Below, piece after piece: positions 7,259-15,265 of a stretch of DNA of 35,594 nt (positions within the stretch are counted from its first letter, which is position 1; each line of letters starts with the position of its first letter). The notes under the pieces were generated by a model. It was not told the DNA's origin. It did no database searches and saw only the letters and a list, made by a program, of their open reading frames with translations. This stretch comes from Chloroflexota bacterium (GTDB lineage: Bacteria > Chloroflexota > Chloroflexia > Thermomicrobiales > UBA6265). The DNA lies in contig JAEWEG010000012.1 of assembly GCA_023389575.1 (NCBI GenBank), positions 1 to 35,594 on the forward strand, given 5' to 3'. The translations under genes were made by a program, and so were the position numbers.

Positions 7259-8236
7259 TCAGGCGTCGGTGGCGTGGTCGATGGTGATGACGACGTTGCC
7301 GATCTTCTCGCCGGTGGCGACGTATCGGAAGGCGTCCACGATCTGGTCGAACGGGTAGCGCCGGTCGATGACGGGCCGGAACGCGCCGGTTTCGACGAGC
7401 CCCGTGAGGAAGTCGATGTCCTCGCGGCTGGAGCTGGGGATCGGAAAGCGCAGCTTGTGCGATCCGAACCTGGAGGTCCAGAGCGCGAGGAAGGGGTTTT
7501 GCCAGAGGAAGCCGAGTTCGGACGAGCAGTAGATGCCGCCCGGCCTGAGCAGCTTCTTGGCGGCCCGGAACGTGCTCTTGCCGACGGCGTCGAAGACGAG
7601 ATCGAAGCCCGTGCCAGCGGTGGCGAGGTCCTCCTTCGTATAGTCGATCACCGTGCTGGCGCCGAGGGACCGGACGAGGTCGAGGTGCGGCGTGGCACAG
7701 GTGGCGGTGACCTCCGCGCCGAGGTGTTTCGCCAGCTGGACCGCCGCCGATCCGATGGCGCCGGTTCCGCCGATCACCAGCACCCGGTGACCGGCGGTGA
7801 CCCCGGCGTCGCGGAGGTTGCGGAGCGCGTAGTGGGAACCTTCGGTAATGGGAGCGACGTCCGCGTAGTCGAGTCCGGCTGGCAGGTGGGTAATCATGCC
7901 ATCGGCGGGGGTGACCATGTATTCGGCGTGGCCGCCAAAGGTGGCGTCGTTGTACCCAACCACGTCGTCGCCAACCGCGAAATTGGTGACGGCATCGCCC
8001 AGGGCGACGATCTGGCCGGCGAATTCACAGCCGAGGGTGGCGTTCTTCGGGCGGGGGAACCCGTAGGCCAGCCGGGCAAAGCGTGGTGTTCCCAGCAGGG
8101 TCGCGTTGTCGGTGCGATTGACGGTGGTGGCGTGGACCTGGATCAGGACCTCGTTATCTTTCGGTACAGGCCGATCGACTTCCTGAATTGTCAGGACATC
8201 CGGAGATCCGTAATTGGTGTAGACCGCCGCTTGCAC
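7259..8236 (-). CDS. Zinc-independent MDR family alcohol dehydrogenase / quinone oxidoreductase-like
   Basis: A 325-aa medium-chain dehydrogenase/reductase. The N-terminal GroES-like domain begins MQAAVYTNYGSPDVLTIQEV and carries NEVLIQVHATTVNRTDNATL and LGCEFAGQIVALGDAV. The Rossmann domain has VLVIGGTGAIGSAAVQLAKHLGAEVTAT (NADPH-type AxxGxxG-like loop) and FDLVFDAVGKSTF. Structural-zinc cysteines of true alcohol dehydrogenases are absent, so a quinone oxidoreductase or enoyl-reductase-like activity is more likely. The start is GTG at 8236, with an AGAGGGAG-type Shine-Dalgarno just upstream. It lies 89 bases after the DinB-like gene on the same strand, possibly one transcript, and converges with the M81 gene. 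The substrate is unknown. Confidence 0.88.
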   Translation of the reverse strand: MQAAVYTNYGSPDVLTIQEVDRPVPKDNEVLIQVHATTVNRTDNATLLGTPRFARLAYGFPRPKNATLGCEFAGQIVALGDAVTNFAVGDDVVGYNDATFGGHAEYMVTPADGMITHLPAGLDYADVAPITEGSHYALRNLRDAGVTAGHRVLVIGGTGAIGSAAVQLAKHLGAEVTATCATPHLDLVRSLGASTVIDYTKEDLATAGTGFDLVFDAVGKSTFRAAKKLLRPGGIYCSSELGFLWQNPFLALWTSRFGSHKLRFPIPSSSREDIDFLTGLVETGAFRPVIDRRYPFDQIVDAFRYVATGEKIGNVVITIDHATDA

Positions 8237-8325
8237 TTCTCACTCCCTCTGGCACGGTTATGGTGGAACGCCCCTGGCATCAAGGACGCCGGGACAATCG
8301 CCACTCCTCGAAACGCGATGGTAAC

Positions 8326-8997
8326 CTATCCGGCGGCGAGGCTTATTCCACAATGGGGGCAGACGACATCGTCCTGCTCGATCAGGCCGCCGCATTCGGC
8401 GCAGGTGGCCGGAGGCAGCTCCCCCGAAGGGGCGGCCTTGTCACCATCGCGCTGGCGGGCGATCCATTCGCGAATCCCGGGCTCATGTTCCTCGCGCAGG
8501 TGGCCGAAGAGGGCGGGGTTGAGCAGGCTGGCCGCGATGGACTCGCCGTTCAGCATCGCGATGGCATCGCGTCGCCCCAGCAGGTCGTCCGGCATCAGGT
8601 CGATGGCCGCTCGCATGGTGGTCCATTGAAGGCTGGCCTGGGCGAGGACCTGGTCGTAGGTTCGGTTCCGGCTTTGCTCGTACATCCAATCGTTGACGGC
8701 CTGCAGCCGGTCTTCGGCGCCAGGTTCATCCTCGGCGATCGATTCGGCGGAATGGGGCCATCCAAGGTCGGACACGGGCGTGCCTTGCGCGGCGGCGACG
8801 AGTTCGTCCACGAACCGCTGCCGCCAGGCCGAGAGATGAGCGACGACATCCTTGAACGACCAGTCGCCGATGGCGTTGGGCTCGCTGGCCCAGGCGGGAT
8901 CGACCTCCGCGACGATGGATTCCCAGTGCGAACGTTCCTCGTCGAGTCGCTTGCGAATCGCCTGCCGGTCGACGCTGGAACCGTTGGTGCCATGCAT
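8326..8997 (-). CDS. DinB-like / maleylpyruvate-isomerase-like protein with C-terminal zinc ribbon
   Basis: A 223-aa protein. Residues 10-185 look like the four-helix DinB / mycothiol-dependent maleylpyruvate isomerase N-terminal fold: WSFKDVVAHLSAWRQRFVDEL holds the family helix with its metal-binding His, and FGHLREEHEPGIREWI near the end of the fold supplies further His residues of the usual three-His metal site. Residues 195-223 add a zinc ribbon, CAECGGLIEQDDVVCPHCGIS, with two CxxC knuckles, an unusual C-terminal extension for this fold. The start ATG at 8997 is preceded by an AGGGAG Shine-Dalgarno. Members often act in thiol-dependent detoxification, but this one has no assignable substrate. 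It is divergent from the sigma factor gene across 239 bases with no obvious promoter. Confidence 0.78.
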   Translation of the reverse strand: MHGTNGSSVDRQAIRKRLDEERSHWESIVAEVDPAWASEPNAIGDWSFKDVVAHLSAWRQRFVDELVAAAQGTPVSDLGWPHSAESIAEDEPGAEDRLQAVNDWMYEQSRNRTYDQVLAQASLQWTTMRAAIDLMPDDLLGRRDAIAMLNGESIAASLLNPALFGHLREEHEPGIREWIARQRDGDKAAPSGELPPATCAECGGLIEQDDVVCPHCGISLAAG

Positions 8998-9236
8998 GGT
9001 GTGCTCCCTGGGCGAGGTAGAGGACAGTGTTCTTCGAGGGTAGCATCCCGGCGGGAGCGGAGGATAGCCCGGGTCGGCCGCGAGCAGCCGCGCTCGGTGG
9101 CGAGTGGTGGTCGTGATATCGAAGCCAGCCTCGGCGCCGGTATGGGCGACGATGCACGGGCACGGCGGGCACGGTTGCTACTATTAACCATTGGCACGCG
9201 ACCGGGCGTGCATCCAGCCGTTCACAAGGATGATTC

Positions 9237-9818
9237 ATGGGGCCACGCGTATCCGATACAGCGCCTGACGGCGATGCCCAGCTCTTGGCGGGGTGCCTGG
9301 CGGGAGACCAGCACGCGTGGGACGAACTGGTGCAACGGTACTCGCGCCTCGTCTATTCCATCGCGCTCAAGTCGGGCCTGACGGTCGACGATGCGTCTGA
9401 CGTGGTGCAGAACGTGTTCACCATCGTCCTGCGCCGTCTCGAATCGTTGCAACAGGTGGACCGTTTCTCGGCGTGGTTGATCACCATCAGCCGCCGGGAG
9501 AGCTGGCGCCACAAGCGGTCGCTGCGCGATACCGCGCTGGACGACGGGATGGATGTCATTGATCCGGAGCCGGACGCCGAGCAACAGGTGGTGGTGTGGG
9601 AAAGCGCGTCGCTCACCCAGCAGGCGCTCGAAGCCCTGGGTGGCCGCTGCCAGCGGTTGCTGACCCTCATCTTCCTTCGCGACGACCGGCCCAGCTACAC
9701 CGATATCTCGGATGAGCTCGGGATCGCGGTCGGCAGCATCGGTCCGATCCGGGCCCGGTGCCTGAAGCGGCTTCGGGAGCAGCTTTCCGCGCTCGGCGTG
9801 ACGGATGCCGGGGGCTGA
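9237..9818 (+). CDS. ECF-type RNA polymerase sigma factor
   Basis: A 193-aa sigma-70 family factor with only regions 2 and 4, the ECF arrangement. Region 2 spans about residues 25-95: AWDELVQRYSRLVYSIALKS, then DDASDVVQNVFTIVLRRL (core binding), then FSAWLITISRRESWRHKR (-10 recognition). Region 4 spans about 125-188: LGGRCQRLLTLIFLRDDRP, then the helix-turn-helix YTDISDELGIAVGSIGPIRARCLKRLRE that reads the -35 element. AAGGA at 9226-9230, 6 bases before the ATG, fixes the start. The next gene encodes a zinc-finger protein of anti-sigma type, followed by a CHAT protease and a secreted subtilase, so this factor probably controls that set and perhaps itself. No upstream -35/-10 element of ECF type was recognised with confidence. 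Confidence 0.93.
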   Translation: MGPRVSDTAPDGDAQLLAGCLAGDQHAWDELVQRYSRLVYSIALKSGLTVDDASDVVQNVFTIVLRRLESLQQVDRFSAWLITISRRESWRHKRSLRDTALDDGMDVIDPEPDAEQQVVVWESASLTQQALEALGGRCQRLLTLIFLRDDRPSYTDISDELGIAVGSIGPIRARCLKRLREQLSALGVTDAGG

Positions 9819-9898
9819 TCAATTTTCTCCAGATTCAGGTGTATCAGAACCGGAACTCCCACCTCTACTTGGGTGAGAAGGTAAGGACGATTGCTGGA

Positions 9899-10543
9899 AT
9901 GCACGACGAACGCGATTTTGAGAACCGAATCTGGAACCTGGCGCTGGGTAACCAGGACACGGACCTGGAACATCACGTGGCTTCCTGCGAGGCGTGCCAG
10001 GAGGAACTGGCGTCCCTCCGTCCACTGGCGGGATTGCGGCGGGTTGCCGGGGGGGCGCTGGCGGACGTTCCGCCGGAGATGCCCGCGATGCTTTCCGGTC
10101 TGCTGAGCCAGGTCCGACCGGACCTGCTGACCAGGCCAGAGCCGGTGGTGGAGCGGGCGCGGGCCTACCTGCGGCGGATCACCGCGACGCTGCTGCACGA
10201 TACCGGGCTTTCGCCCCAGGTGGCGGGCCTGCGGAGTGGGGCAGACCGCAAGACCCGGCAACTGGCGTTCGTCAGTGATGTGGCGGACCTCGACCTGGAG
10301 GTTTCGCGGCTGGACGACGGGTTCGCCGTGACGGGGCAGTTGGGGATGGACAGCATGCCGGAGCGCCTGAACATCCGGTTCGTTCCGGCCGACCAGGATC
10401 CGCTCGAAACGACGCGGATGGGTGGGCTGGCCACGGCGATCAACGAGGACGGGTACTTCCGGCTGACACTGGCGGCTGGCGAGTGGGTCGCGGCCGTCGA
10501 GGTGGAGGATGCCGTGGTGCTCTTCCCCGGTGTGCGGCTATGA
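9899..10543 (+). CDS. Soluble zinc-finger anti-sigma-like protein with C-terminal beta-rich domain
   Basis: A 214-aa protein. Residues 22-40, DLEHHVASCEACQEELASL, contain H26-x3-C30-x2-C33, the HxxxCxxC signature of zinc anti-sigma (ZAS) domains that bind ECF sigma factors. No transmembrane helix follows, so unlike RsgI/RsrA-membrane types it is soluble. Residues 120-214 form a beta-rich domain (RQLAFVSDVADLDLEVSRLD, then VTGQLGMD, then INEDGYFRLTLAAGEWVAAVEV) resembling carboxypeptidase-regulatory-like sandwiches. The start ATG at 9899 is chosen because the upstream part of the frame overlaps the sigma gene and is not protein-like; the Shine-Dalgarno (AAGGA) is only moderately spaced. The stop overlaps the CHAT gene ATG as ATGA. 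Its role is probably to hold or time the sigma factor. Confidence 0.82.
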   Translation: MHDERDFENRIWNLALGNQDTDLEHHVASCEACQEELASLRPLAGLRRVAGGALADVPPEMPAMLSGLLSQVRPDLLTRPEPVVERARAYLRRITATLLHDTGLSPQVAGLRSGADRKTRQLAFVSDVADLDLEVSRLDDGFAVTGQLGMDSMPERLNIRFVPADQDPLETTRMGGLATAINEDGYFRLTLAAGEWVAAVEVEDAVVLFPGVRL

Positions 10544-13302
10544 ACTCCGGGCCGGATGCGCATCGCCCCGCCGGGGAGCTGTTTCCCGAGCTCGAACGCC
10601 TGGTGGTGACCGATCCACCGGCGGCCGTGGCGCTGGCGCGTGATGCGCTCCCGCTGATCGATGCCACGGAGAGCGTGGAGCAACGGATACGGCTTCGCCG
10701 CATGCTGGCGATGGCCCATTCCCACACCAGCCAGTTCCAGCTGGCCCTTGAGACCTGCGCCGAGGCGGCAAGCCTGCCGGGCGCGGACGAATTTCCGGTC
10801 GAGTTGGCGCGGCTGCGATTGGCGTCGATGCAGCCACTCGCCCACCTCGACCGGATCGACGACGCGATCGAGGCCGGGCAGACCGCTCTGGCCCTGCTGG
10901 AAGCCAACGATGGCGGTCCGATGACGGCCAGGGCCGTGCTCAACATCGGGGCGATCTACGCCATGATCGGGCGGCCGGACGAGGCCTTGCCATTCTTCAA
11001 CCGGGCGCGGAACCACCTTGGCGACGAGCAGGTATTGCTGGGCCAGATCGAGACGAACCGGGGCACGGCGCTGGCGGCGCTGGACCAGTTCGAGGAGGCG
11101 GAGGTGGCCTTCGCGCGGGCGGCGGCGCTGCTCAATACAGAGGAATCGTCGTGGGCGGCGGCGATCGCCGAAGGGAACCTGGCTGACCTGGCGGCGCGAC
11201 AGGGAGCGATCAATCGCAGCCTGCGTCATTTCGAGGCGTCGCGGCGTCACCTGGAGGCCGACCAGGCGCTTGGCGATTTGGGAAGGTTGAACGCCGAGGA
11301 AGCCGGCGTGCTCGCGGTGTCGGGGCTGACATCGGCCGCGCGCGAGGCGTTTTCGGGCGCGGTGGCGCTCCTGGCCGATCATGGCACGCCGTCGGACCTG
11401 GCCAGCGCCCGGGTGTCCTACGGCATGGTGCTGGTGGAGGCCGGGGCGATCGAGCAGGCGGCCGAGGTGCACGCGGCCAGCCAAGCGCTGATCGATCCGG
11501 AGGAATACCCCGAGCTGCACCAGCGGTTCGTGGCTCTCGGCGCCCGGCTGGCGATGGCCCGCGGGGAATATGCCGAGGCGTGTGACCTGATCGAGAAGGG
11601 GCTGCTGGCGGTCGAGGATCGGCCGGTGCAGCGATTGCGGTGGTCGATCATGCGGGCCGAGGTGTCCCTGGCGCTGGGTGAGACCGAGGACGCTCGCGAG
11701 ATCCTGGCCGGGGCGTTGGACGTGGCGCGGCGGTCGCGGGTGACGCCGCTGGTGGCCGATATCAGCCAGATGCTTTCCGGGATTGCCCGCGAGAGTGGCG
11801 ATCTCGACCAGGCCGACGCGTATGCCCGCGAGGCGATCGATGCCCACGAGGGTGTTCGCAATACGATCCAGGCGAACCAGCTCCGGCATATGTGGCACCA
11901 GAGCCGGCTGGATATCCATGGCGAGTTCTTCCTTTCACTCATTGGGCGCGACGACGACATGGCCCAGAAGGAAGCGTTCGGCGTGGCCGAGCGAATCCGG
12001 AGCCGGAACCTTCTGGACGCGATCCGGGTGCGGGCGGCGGATGTTGAAATGAACGTGCCGGTGAACGAGCACGAGCGAGACCTGGCGAACGCCCTGGCGG
12101 GTCACAGGCGGTGGCTGAACTGGATGTACAGCGCCCTTGCCCGGGGCGAAGAGCCGCCGGCCGGGCAACTGGAGCAGATCGCGGAGCGGGAGCAGGCGGC
12201 GGTCCACCTGGAGGACCGGCTTTCGCAGTTGCGGCCCCAGCCGGGGTTCGACGCACCGATGTCGCTGGCGCAGGTGCGGGAGTACCTGGCCGATGGAACC
12301 GTGATGCTCAGCTACCTGGCCGTGAAGGACAGGTTGACGCTTCAGGCGATCGACCGGGAGCGAGTGATCGGCGTGGCGGATCTGGCCTCGATGGCGGACG
12401 TCACCGAACTGGTGGGGGCGCTTCAGTTCCAGATCGGGCGGGCGTTGGTGTCCGGAAGCGCGCCGGTGTCGCCACGGCGTCACGCGCGGTTGCGGCGCGA
12501 TACGGACGTGCTGCTCGAACGGCTCCACCAGGTGCTGATCGCTCCGGTGGAGACGATGCTGGAGGGCAAGACGCGCCTGCTGGTGCTGCCCTCCGGGGAC
12601 CTCCACAGCGTGCCGTTCGCGGCGCTGCTCAACGATGGTGAGTACCTGGCGGACCGGATCTCGATCGCGACGGCGCCGGGTGTGAGCGTGCTGACGGGGA
12701 TGGTCAATCCAGGTACCAGTCCCCGGTTCGATCCGGAGAGCCCGCTCGTGGTGGCGGTGCCAGACGAGGTCGCTCCCAACCTGGGGGTCGAGGCGCGGGT
12801 ACTGGCGGGGCGGTTTCCGGAGGCGACCCTGCTGTTCGACCAGGAGGCGTCCCGCGAGGCGGTGCGCGGGGCGATGTCGCGCGCCGACCTGATTCACCTG
12901 GCCTGCCATGGACGGTTCGACCCGGAGCATCCCGCCGCGTCGGGCCTGCGGCTGGCCGATGGATGGCTGACGCTCGATGACCTGCGGGAGGTTCGACTGA
13001 ACCGGCCGTTGGTGGTGCTCACCGGCTGCGAAACGGGACGGGTGCGGGTCGATCGAGGCGACGACCTGATTGGACTGATGGCGGCGATGATCACGGCCGG
13101 GGCGAGCAGCCTTGTGACGAGCCTGTGGAAGACCCACGACGTGGCCGCGACCGCGCTGACGACGGCGTTGTACGACGCGCTGGACGAGGGCGACGACCTG
13201 GCGACGGCGCTGGGCCGCTCGCAGCGGGTTGTCCGGCGGGAATTCGACCATCCAGCGATGTGGGCGCCATTCACGGGCCTGCATGCGCGGATCAGACGCT
13301 AA
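10540..13302 (+). CDS. TPR-CHAT protein, caspase-like cysteine protease
   Basis: A 920-aa protein. Residues about 20-480 are helical repeats of TPR type (for example ARAVLNIGAIYAMIGRPDEA and LIETNRG-like units, then ETNRGTALAALDQFEEAEVA). Residues about 485-600 hold a long helical linker, and about 610-920 a CHAT domain of the caspase/separase clan. The catalytic pair is visible: H790 in LIHLACHGRFD and C830 in VVLTGCETGRV, 40 residues apart, with the preceding hydrophobic strands expected. The CHAT signature ALYDALDEGDDLATAL and the closing HPAMWAPFTGL are also present. There is no signal peptide, so it acts in the cytoplasm. The ATG overlaps the upstream stop (ATGA), implying coupling. In known TPR-CHAT proteins the TPR part senses a partner and releases the protease; the trigger and target here are unknown. 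Confidence 0.92.
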   Translation: MNSGPDAHRPAGELFPELERLVVTDPPAAVALARDALPLIDATESVEQRIRLRRMLAMAHSHTSQFQLALETCAEAASLPGADEFPVELARLRLASMQPLAHLDRIDDAIEAGQTALALLEANDGGPMTARAVLNIGAIYAMIGRPDEALPFFNRARNHLGDEQVLLGQIETNRGTALAALDQFEEAEVAFARAAALLNTEESSWAAAIAEGNLADLAARQGAINRSLRHFEASRRHLEADQALGDLGRLNAEEAGVLAVSGLTSAAREAFSGAVALLADHGTPSDLASARVSYGMVLVEAGAIEQAAEVHAASQALIDPEEYPELHQRFVALGARLAMARGEYAEACDLIEKGLLAVEDRPVQRLRWSIMRAEVSLALGETEDAREILAGALDVARRSRVTPLVADISQMLSGIARESGDLDQADAYAREAIDAHEGVRNTIQANQLRHMWHQSRLDIHGEFFLSLIGRDDDMAQKEAFGVAERIRSRNLLDAIRVRAADVEMNVPVNEHERDLANALAGHRRWLNWMYSALARGEEPPAGQLEQIAEREQAAVHLEDRLSQLRPQPGFDAPMSLAQVREYLADGTVMLSYLAVKDRLTLQAIDRERVIGVADLASMADVTELVGALQFQIGRALVSGSAPVSPRRHARLRRDTDVLLERLHQVLIAPVETMLEGKTRLLVLPSGDLHSVPFAALLNDGEYLADRISIATAPGVSVLTGMVNPGTSPRFDPESPLVVAVPDEVAPNLGVEARVLAGRFPEATLLFDQEASREAVRGAMSRADLIHLACHGRFDPEHPAASGLRLADGWLTLDDLREVRLNRPLVVLTGCETGRVRVDRGDDLIGLMAAMITAGASSLVTSLWKTHDVAATALTTALYDALDEGDDLATALGRSQRVVRREFDHPAMWAPFTGLHARIRR

Positions 13303-13312
13303 GGAGGACGAT

Positions 13313-14872
13313 GTGAGCAGGGCTTTCAGGTGGTGCGGATGGTTCGTTGGGCTGTGCCTGGTGCTTGCGTTGGTTCAGCCTGGGGTGGTGATGGCCGACG
13401 ACGATGACGACGACGATTGGGATGAGCCTGTATCGGTCCAATCGGACGATGACGATGACGATGACGATGACGATCGTGATGATGACGATTGGGATGAACC
13501 CGTATCGGTCCCATCGGGCGATGGTGACGACTCGGACGACGATGGGGACGATGACGACAGGAATGAGCCCGTATCGGTCCAGTCGGATGACGACGATGAT
13601 GACGACTGGGATGATGACGATCGGGACGACGACGACGATGACCGGGAGGAACCAGTCGCGACCCAGACAGATGACGACGATGATGACGACTGGGACGATG
13701 AAGACTCGGACGACGATGACGACTGGGACCAGACCTTCGACCGGGAGGTGCCAGACCAGGCGATCGTTCAGCTTCAGCCCGACGTCGATCCCAACGCCTT
13801 CGCCGCGCGATACGACGCGACCGTCCTGCGCGTGATCCCCACCTCGAACATCGTGCTGCTGGGGCTCGATGCCGGCATGGACGATGCCTCCGAACTGGCC
13901 GCGATGACCTCCGACGGCGATGTCTCCTGGTCGGAGATGAACTACACGAACCAGGCGCCCGAGGGACGCCCGCGCTACTTCTTCACCAGCACGGTCGGCG
14001 AATCCATGATCGTCAATGAGCCGGCGCTCCCGGCTGGCCTGGAGTTCACCCCGGAGACGTCATGCGTGACGGGCGCTGGCGTGGTGGTGGCGGTGCTGGA
14101 TACCGGCATCGATCCGTCGCACCCGGATCTGGCGGACAAGGTGCTGCCAAACGGGATCGACACGCTCGAGAACACCACCGATGTGCGGGATATCGGTAAC
14201 GGCATCGACGACGACGGCGACGGCACGGTGGACGAGATGGTTGGTCACGGAACCAACGTGGCCGGGATCGTGACGCAGGTGGCGCCCAACGCCCAGATCC
14301 TGCCGGTGAAGGTGCTCGATTCCGATGGCGTCGGCAACACGTTCTCGGTGGTCTCCGGCATTCACTACGCGGTGGAGCAGGGGGCGGACGTGATCAACCT
14401 GAGCCTCGGCACCACGTATGACTCGCTGGCAATTCGCGAGGCGGTTTCCTTCGCGGTGGACCAGGGCGTGCTGGTGGCGGCCGCCGCTGGCAACGGCGAT
14501 CAGCAGGACCCAGTGGAGTACCCAGCCGCGGTGGACGAGGTGATTTCGGTGGCGGCGACTGACGCGAATGGCGACAAGGCGTCGTACAGCAACTACCACC
14601 AGACGGTGGATATCAGCGCGCCGGGCGACAACGTGGCCAGCGCCTATCCGGACGGCCGGTACATTACGGCGAGCGGCACCAGCATGTCCACGCCCCTGGT
14701 GGCGGGCGCGGCGGCGCTGATGATGGAGCGGCATCCGGGAGCGACTCCATCCCAGGTGATGACGGTGCTCCAGAACACCAGCGGGCCGCTGAGCCTGTCG
14801 AACCCGGCGCTGGAGGGATTGCTCGGGGCGGGCGAGATCGATATCGACGCCGTGATCTCCTGCGCCGGGTAG
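13313..14872 (+). CDS. Secreted subtilisin-like serine protease (S8) with Asp-rich spacer
   Basis: A 519-aa protease. The start is GTG at 13313, since AAGGAGG at 13301-13307 lies 5 bases before it and overlaps the CHAT stop. Residues 1-25 are a Sec signal peptide (basic start, then GWFVGLCLVLALVQPGVVMA). Residues 26-145 are almost only Asp, broken by four near-repeats of (W)DEPVSVQS type. A short I9-like propeptide segment follows (VPDQAIVQLQPDVDPNAFAARY). The S8 domain has D263 (VAVLDTGID), H312 (GHGTNVAGI), N394 (AAGNGD, oxyanion hole) and S457 (GTSMSTPLVAG). GIDDDGDGTVDE before the His looks like a calcium loop inserted in the catalytic domain. The protein should be exported and processed outside the cell. 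It ends the sigma/anti-sigma/CHAT operon. Confidence 0.93.
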   Translation: MSRAFRWCGWFVGLCLVLALVQPGVVMADDDDDDDWDEPVSVQSDDDDDDDDDDRDDDDWDEPVSVPSGDGDDSDDDGDDDDRNEPVSVQSDDDDDDDWDDDDRDDDDDDREEPVATQTDDDDDDDWDDEDSDDDDDWDQTFDREVPDQAIVQLQPDVDPNAFAARYDATVLRVIPTSNIVLLGLDAGMDDASELAAMTSDGDVSWSEMNYTNQAPEGRPRYFFTSTVGESMIVNEPALPAGLEFTPETSCVTGAGVVVAVLDTGIDPSHPDLADKVLPNGIDTLENTTDVRDIGNGIDDDGDGTVDEMVGHGTNVAGIVTQVAPNAQILPVKVLDSDGVGNTFSVVSGIHYAVEQGADVINLSLGTTYDSLAIREAVSFAVDQGVLVAAAAGNGDQQDPVEYPAAVDEVISVAATDANGDKASYSNYHQTVDISAPGDNVASAYPDGRYITASGTSMSTPLVAGAAALMMERHPGATPSQVMTVLQNTSGPLSLSNPALEGLLGAGEIDIDAVISCAG

Positions 14873-15208
14873 GGACTGCTTCCCGGGATGTCTTCAGTCC
14901 GGATCAAGGCTTCGCGAGACTGGTAGTGGCAAAGCTTGTCTTTGCCCGGCGCGAGGCGCGCGAGCAGTTTGTCAGCGTCCCGCGACGATTGCTCGACCGC
15001 TACCAGATGTCGGAGGTGAGCGGTGGGTTGGTTCGTGAATGGAGGTCCGCCTGACGGCGGAAGGACTTCGTCCATGGATTCATCGGCTTCGCCTCTGAAT
15101 GACGGTCAATATTTGTGTGAACTCGACGTGAGCGCTGGGCAGGTGCGCGGATGGACCACCGTCCGCGCCGGGTAGGGATTCCGCCAACAATCGAGGTATT
15201 GGATGAGC
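14873..15208. other. Gene-free stretch after the subtilase gene
   Basis: No supported gene. GGCAAAG at 14928-14934 and CTTTGCC at 14940-14946 form a 7-bp hairpin 56 bases after the subtilase stop that may help end its transcript. TCCGCC-TGAC-GGCGGA near 15047-15062 is another small hairpin. The 14-mer GCGCCGGGTAGGGA occurs at 14862-14875, across the subtilase stop, and again at 15165-15178. Confidence 0.5.
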
Positions 15209-15265
15209 GTTGCCGGTTCGTGTCGTTCCTCTCCTGAAAGGGAGCGAATGACGCGAACCGGCAAT
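15209..15265. other. Long stem-loop upstream of the glycan operon
   Basis: Bases 15209-15233 pair with 15240-15265 in a stem of about 24 bp. The outer part TTGCCGGTTCG / CGAACCGGCAA is perfect; the middle contains G-T wobbles and one unpaired C at 15245; the loop is six bases (15234-15239). ATTGTTATTG follows on the plus strand, so it may be a terminator for the upstream unit. It could also be a leader structure of the glycan operon, whose first start codon is 117 bases further on. Confidence 0.6.

Noticed and set aside
7104..7358. Plus-strand frame (84 codons) between the M81 gene and the dehydrogenase
   Set aside because: It overlaps the end of the minus-strand dehydrogenase gene, has no Shine-Dalgarno and no recognisable content. 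The gap 7090-7258 shows only a small GCCTGA/TCAGGC hairpin at 7247-7264.
9120..9236. Possible -10 TACTAT at 9179-9184 before the sigma factor gene
   Set aside because: No -35 of housekeeping or ECF type was found at a proper distance, so it was not listed as a promoter.
9841..9890. Small CCCA/TGGG stem before the anti-sigma-like gene
   Set aside because: The stem is only four base pairs with bulges, too weak to call a regulatory structure.
13400..13740. Repeated units considered as a CRISPR array
   Set aside because: They are coding Asp repeats with no constant repeat/spacer pattern, and no cas gene is present even though a CHAT protease is.
13404..13835. Plus-strand frame full of Thr, Met and Met-Thr repeats over the Asp-rich region
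   Set aside because: It is the +1 shift reading of the GAC/GAT tracts of the subtilase gene; the real frame has signal peptide and protease motifs.
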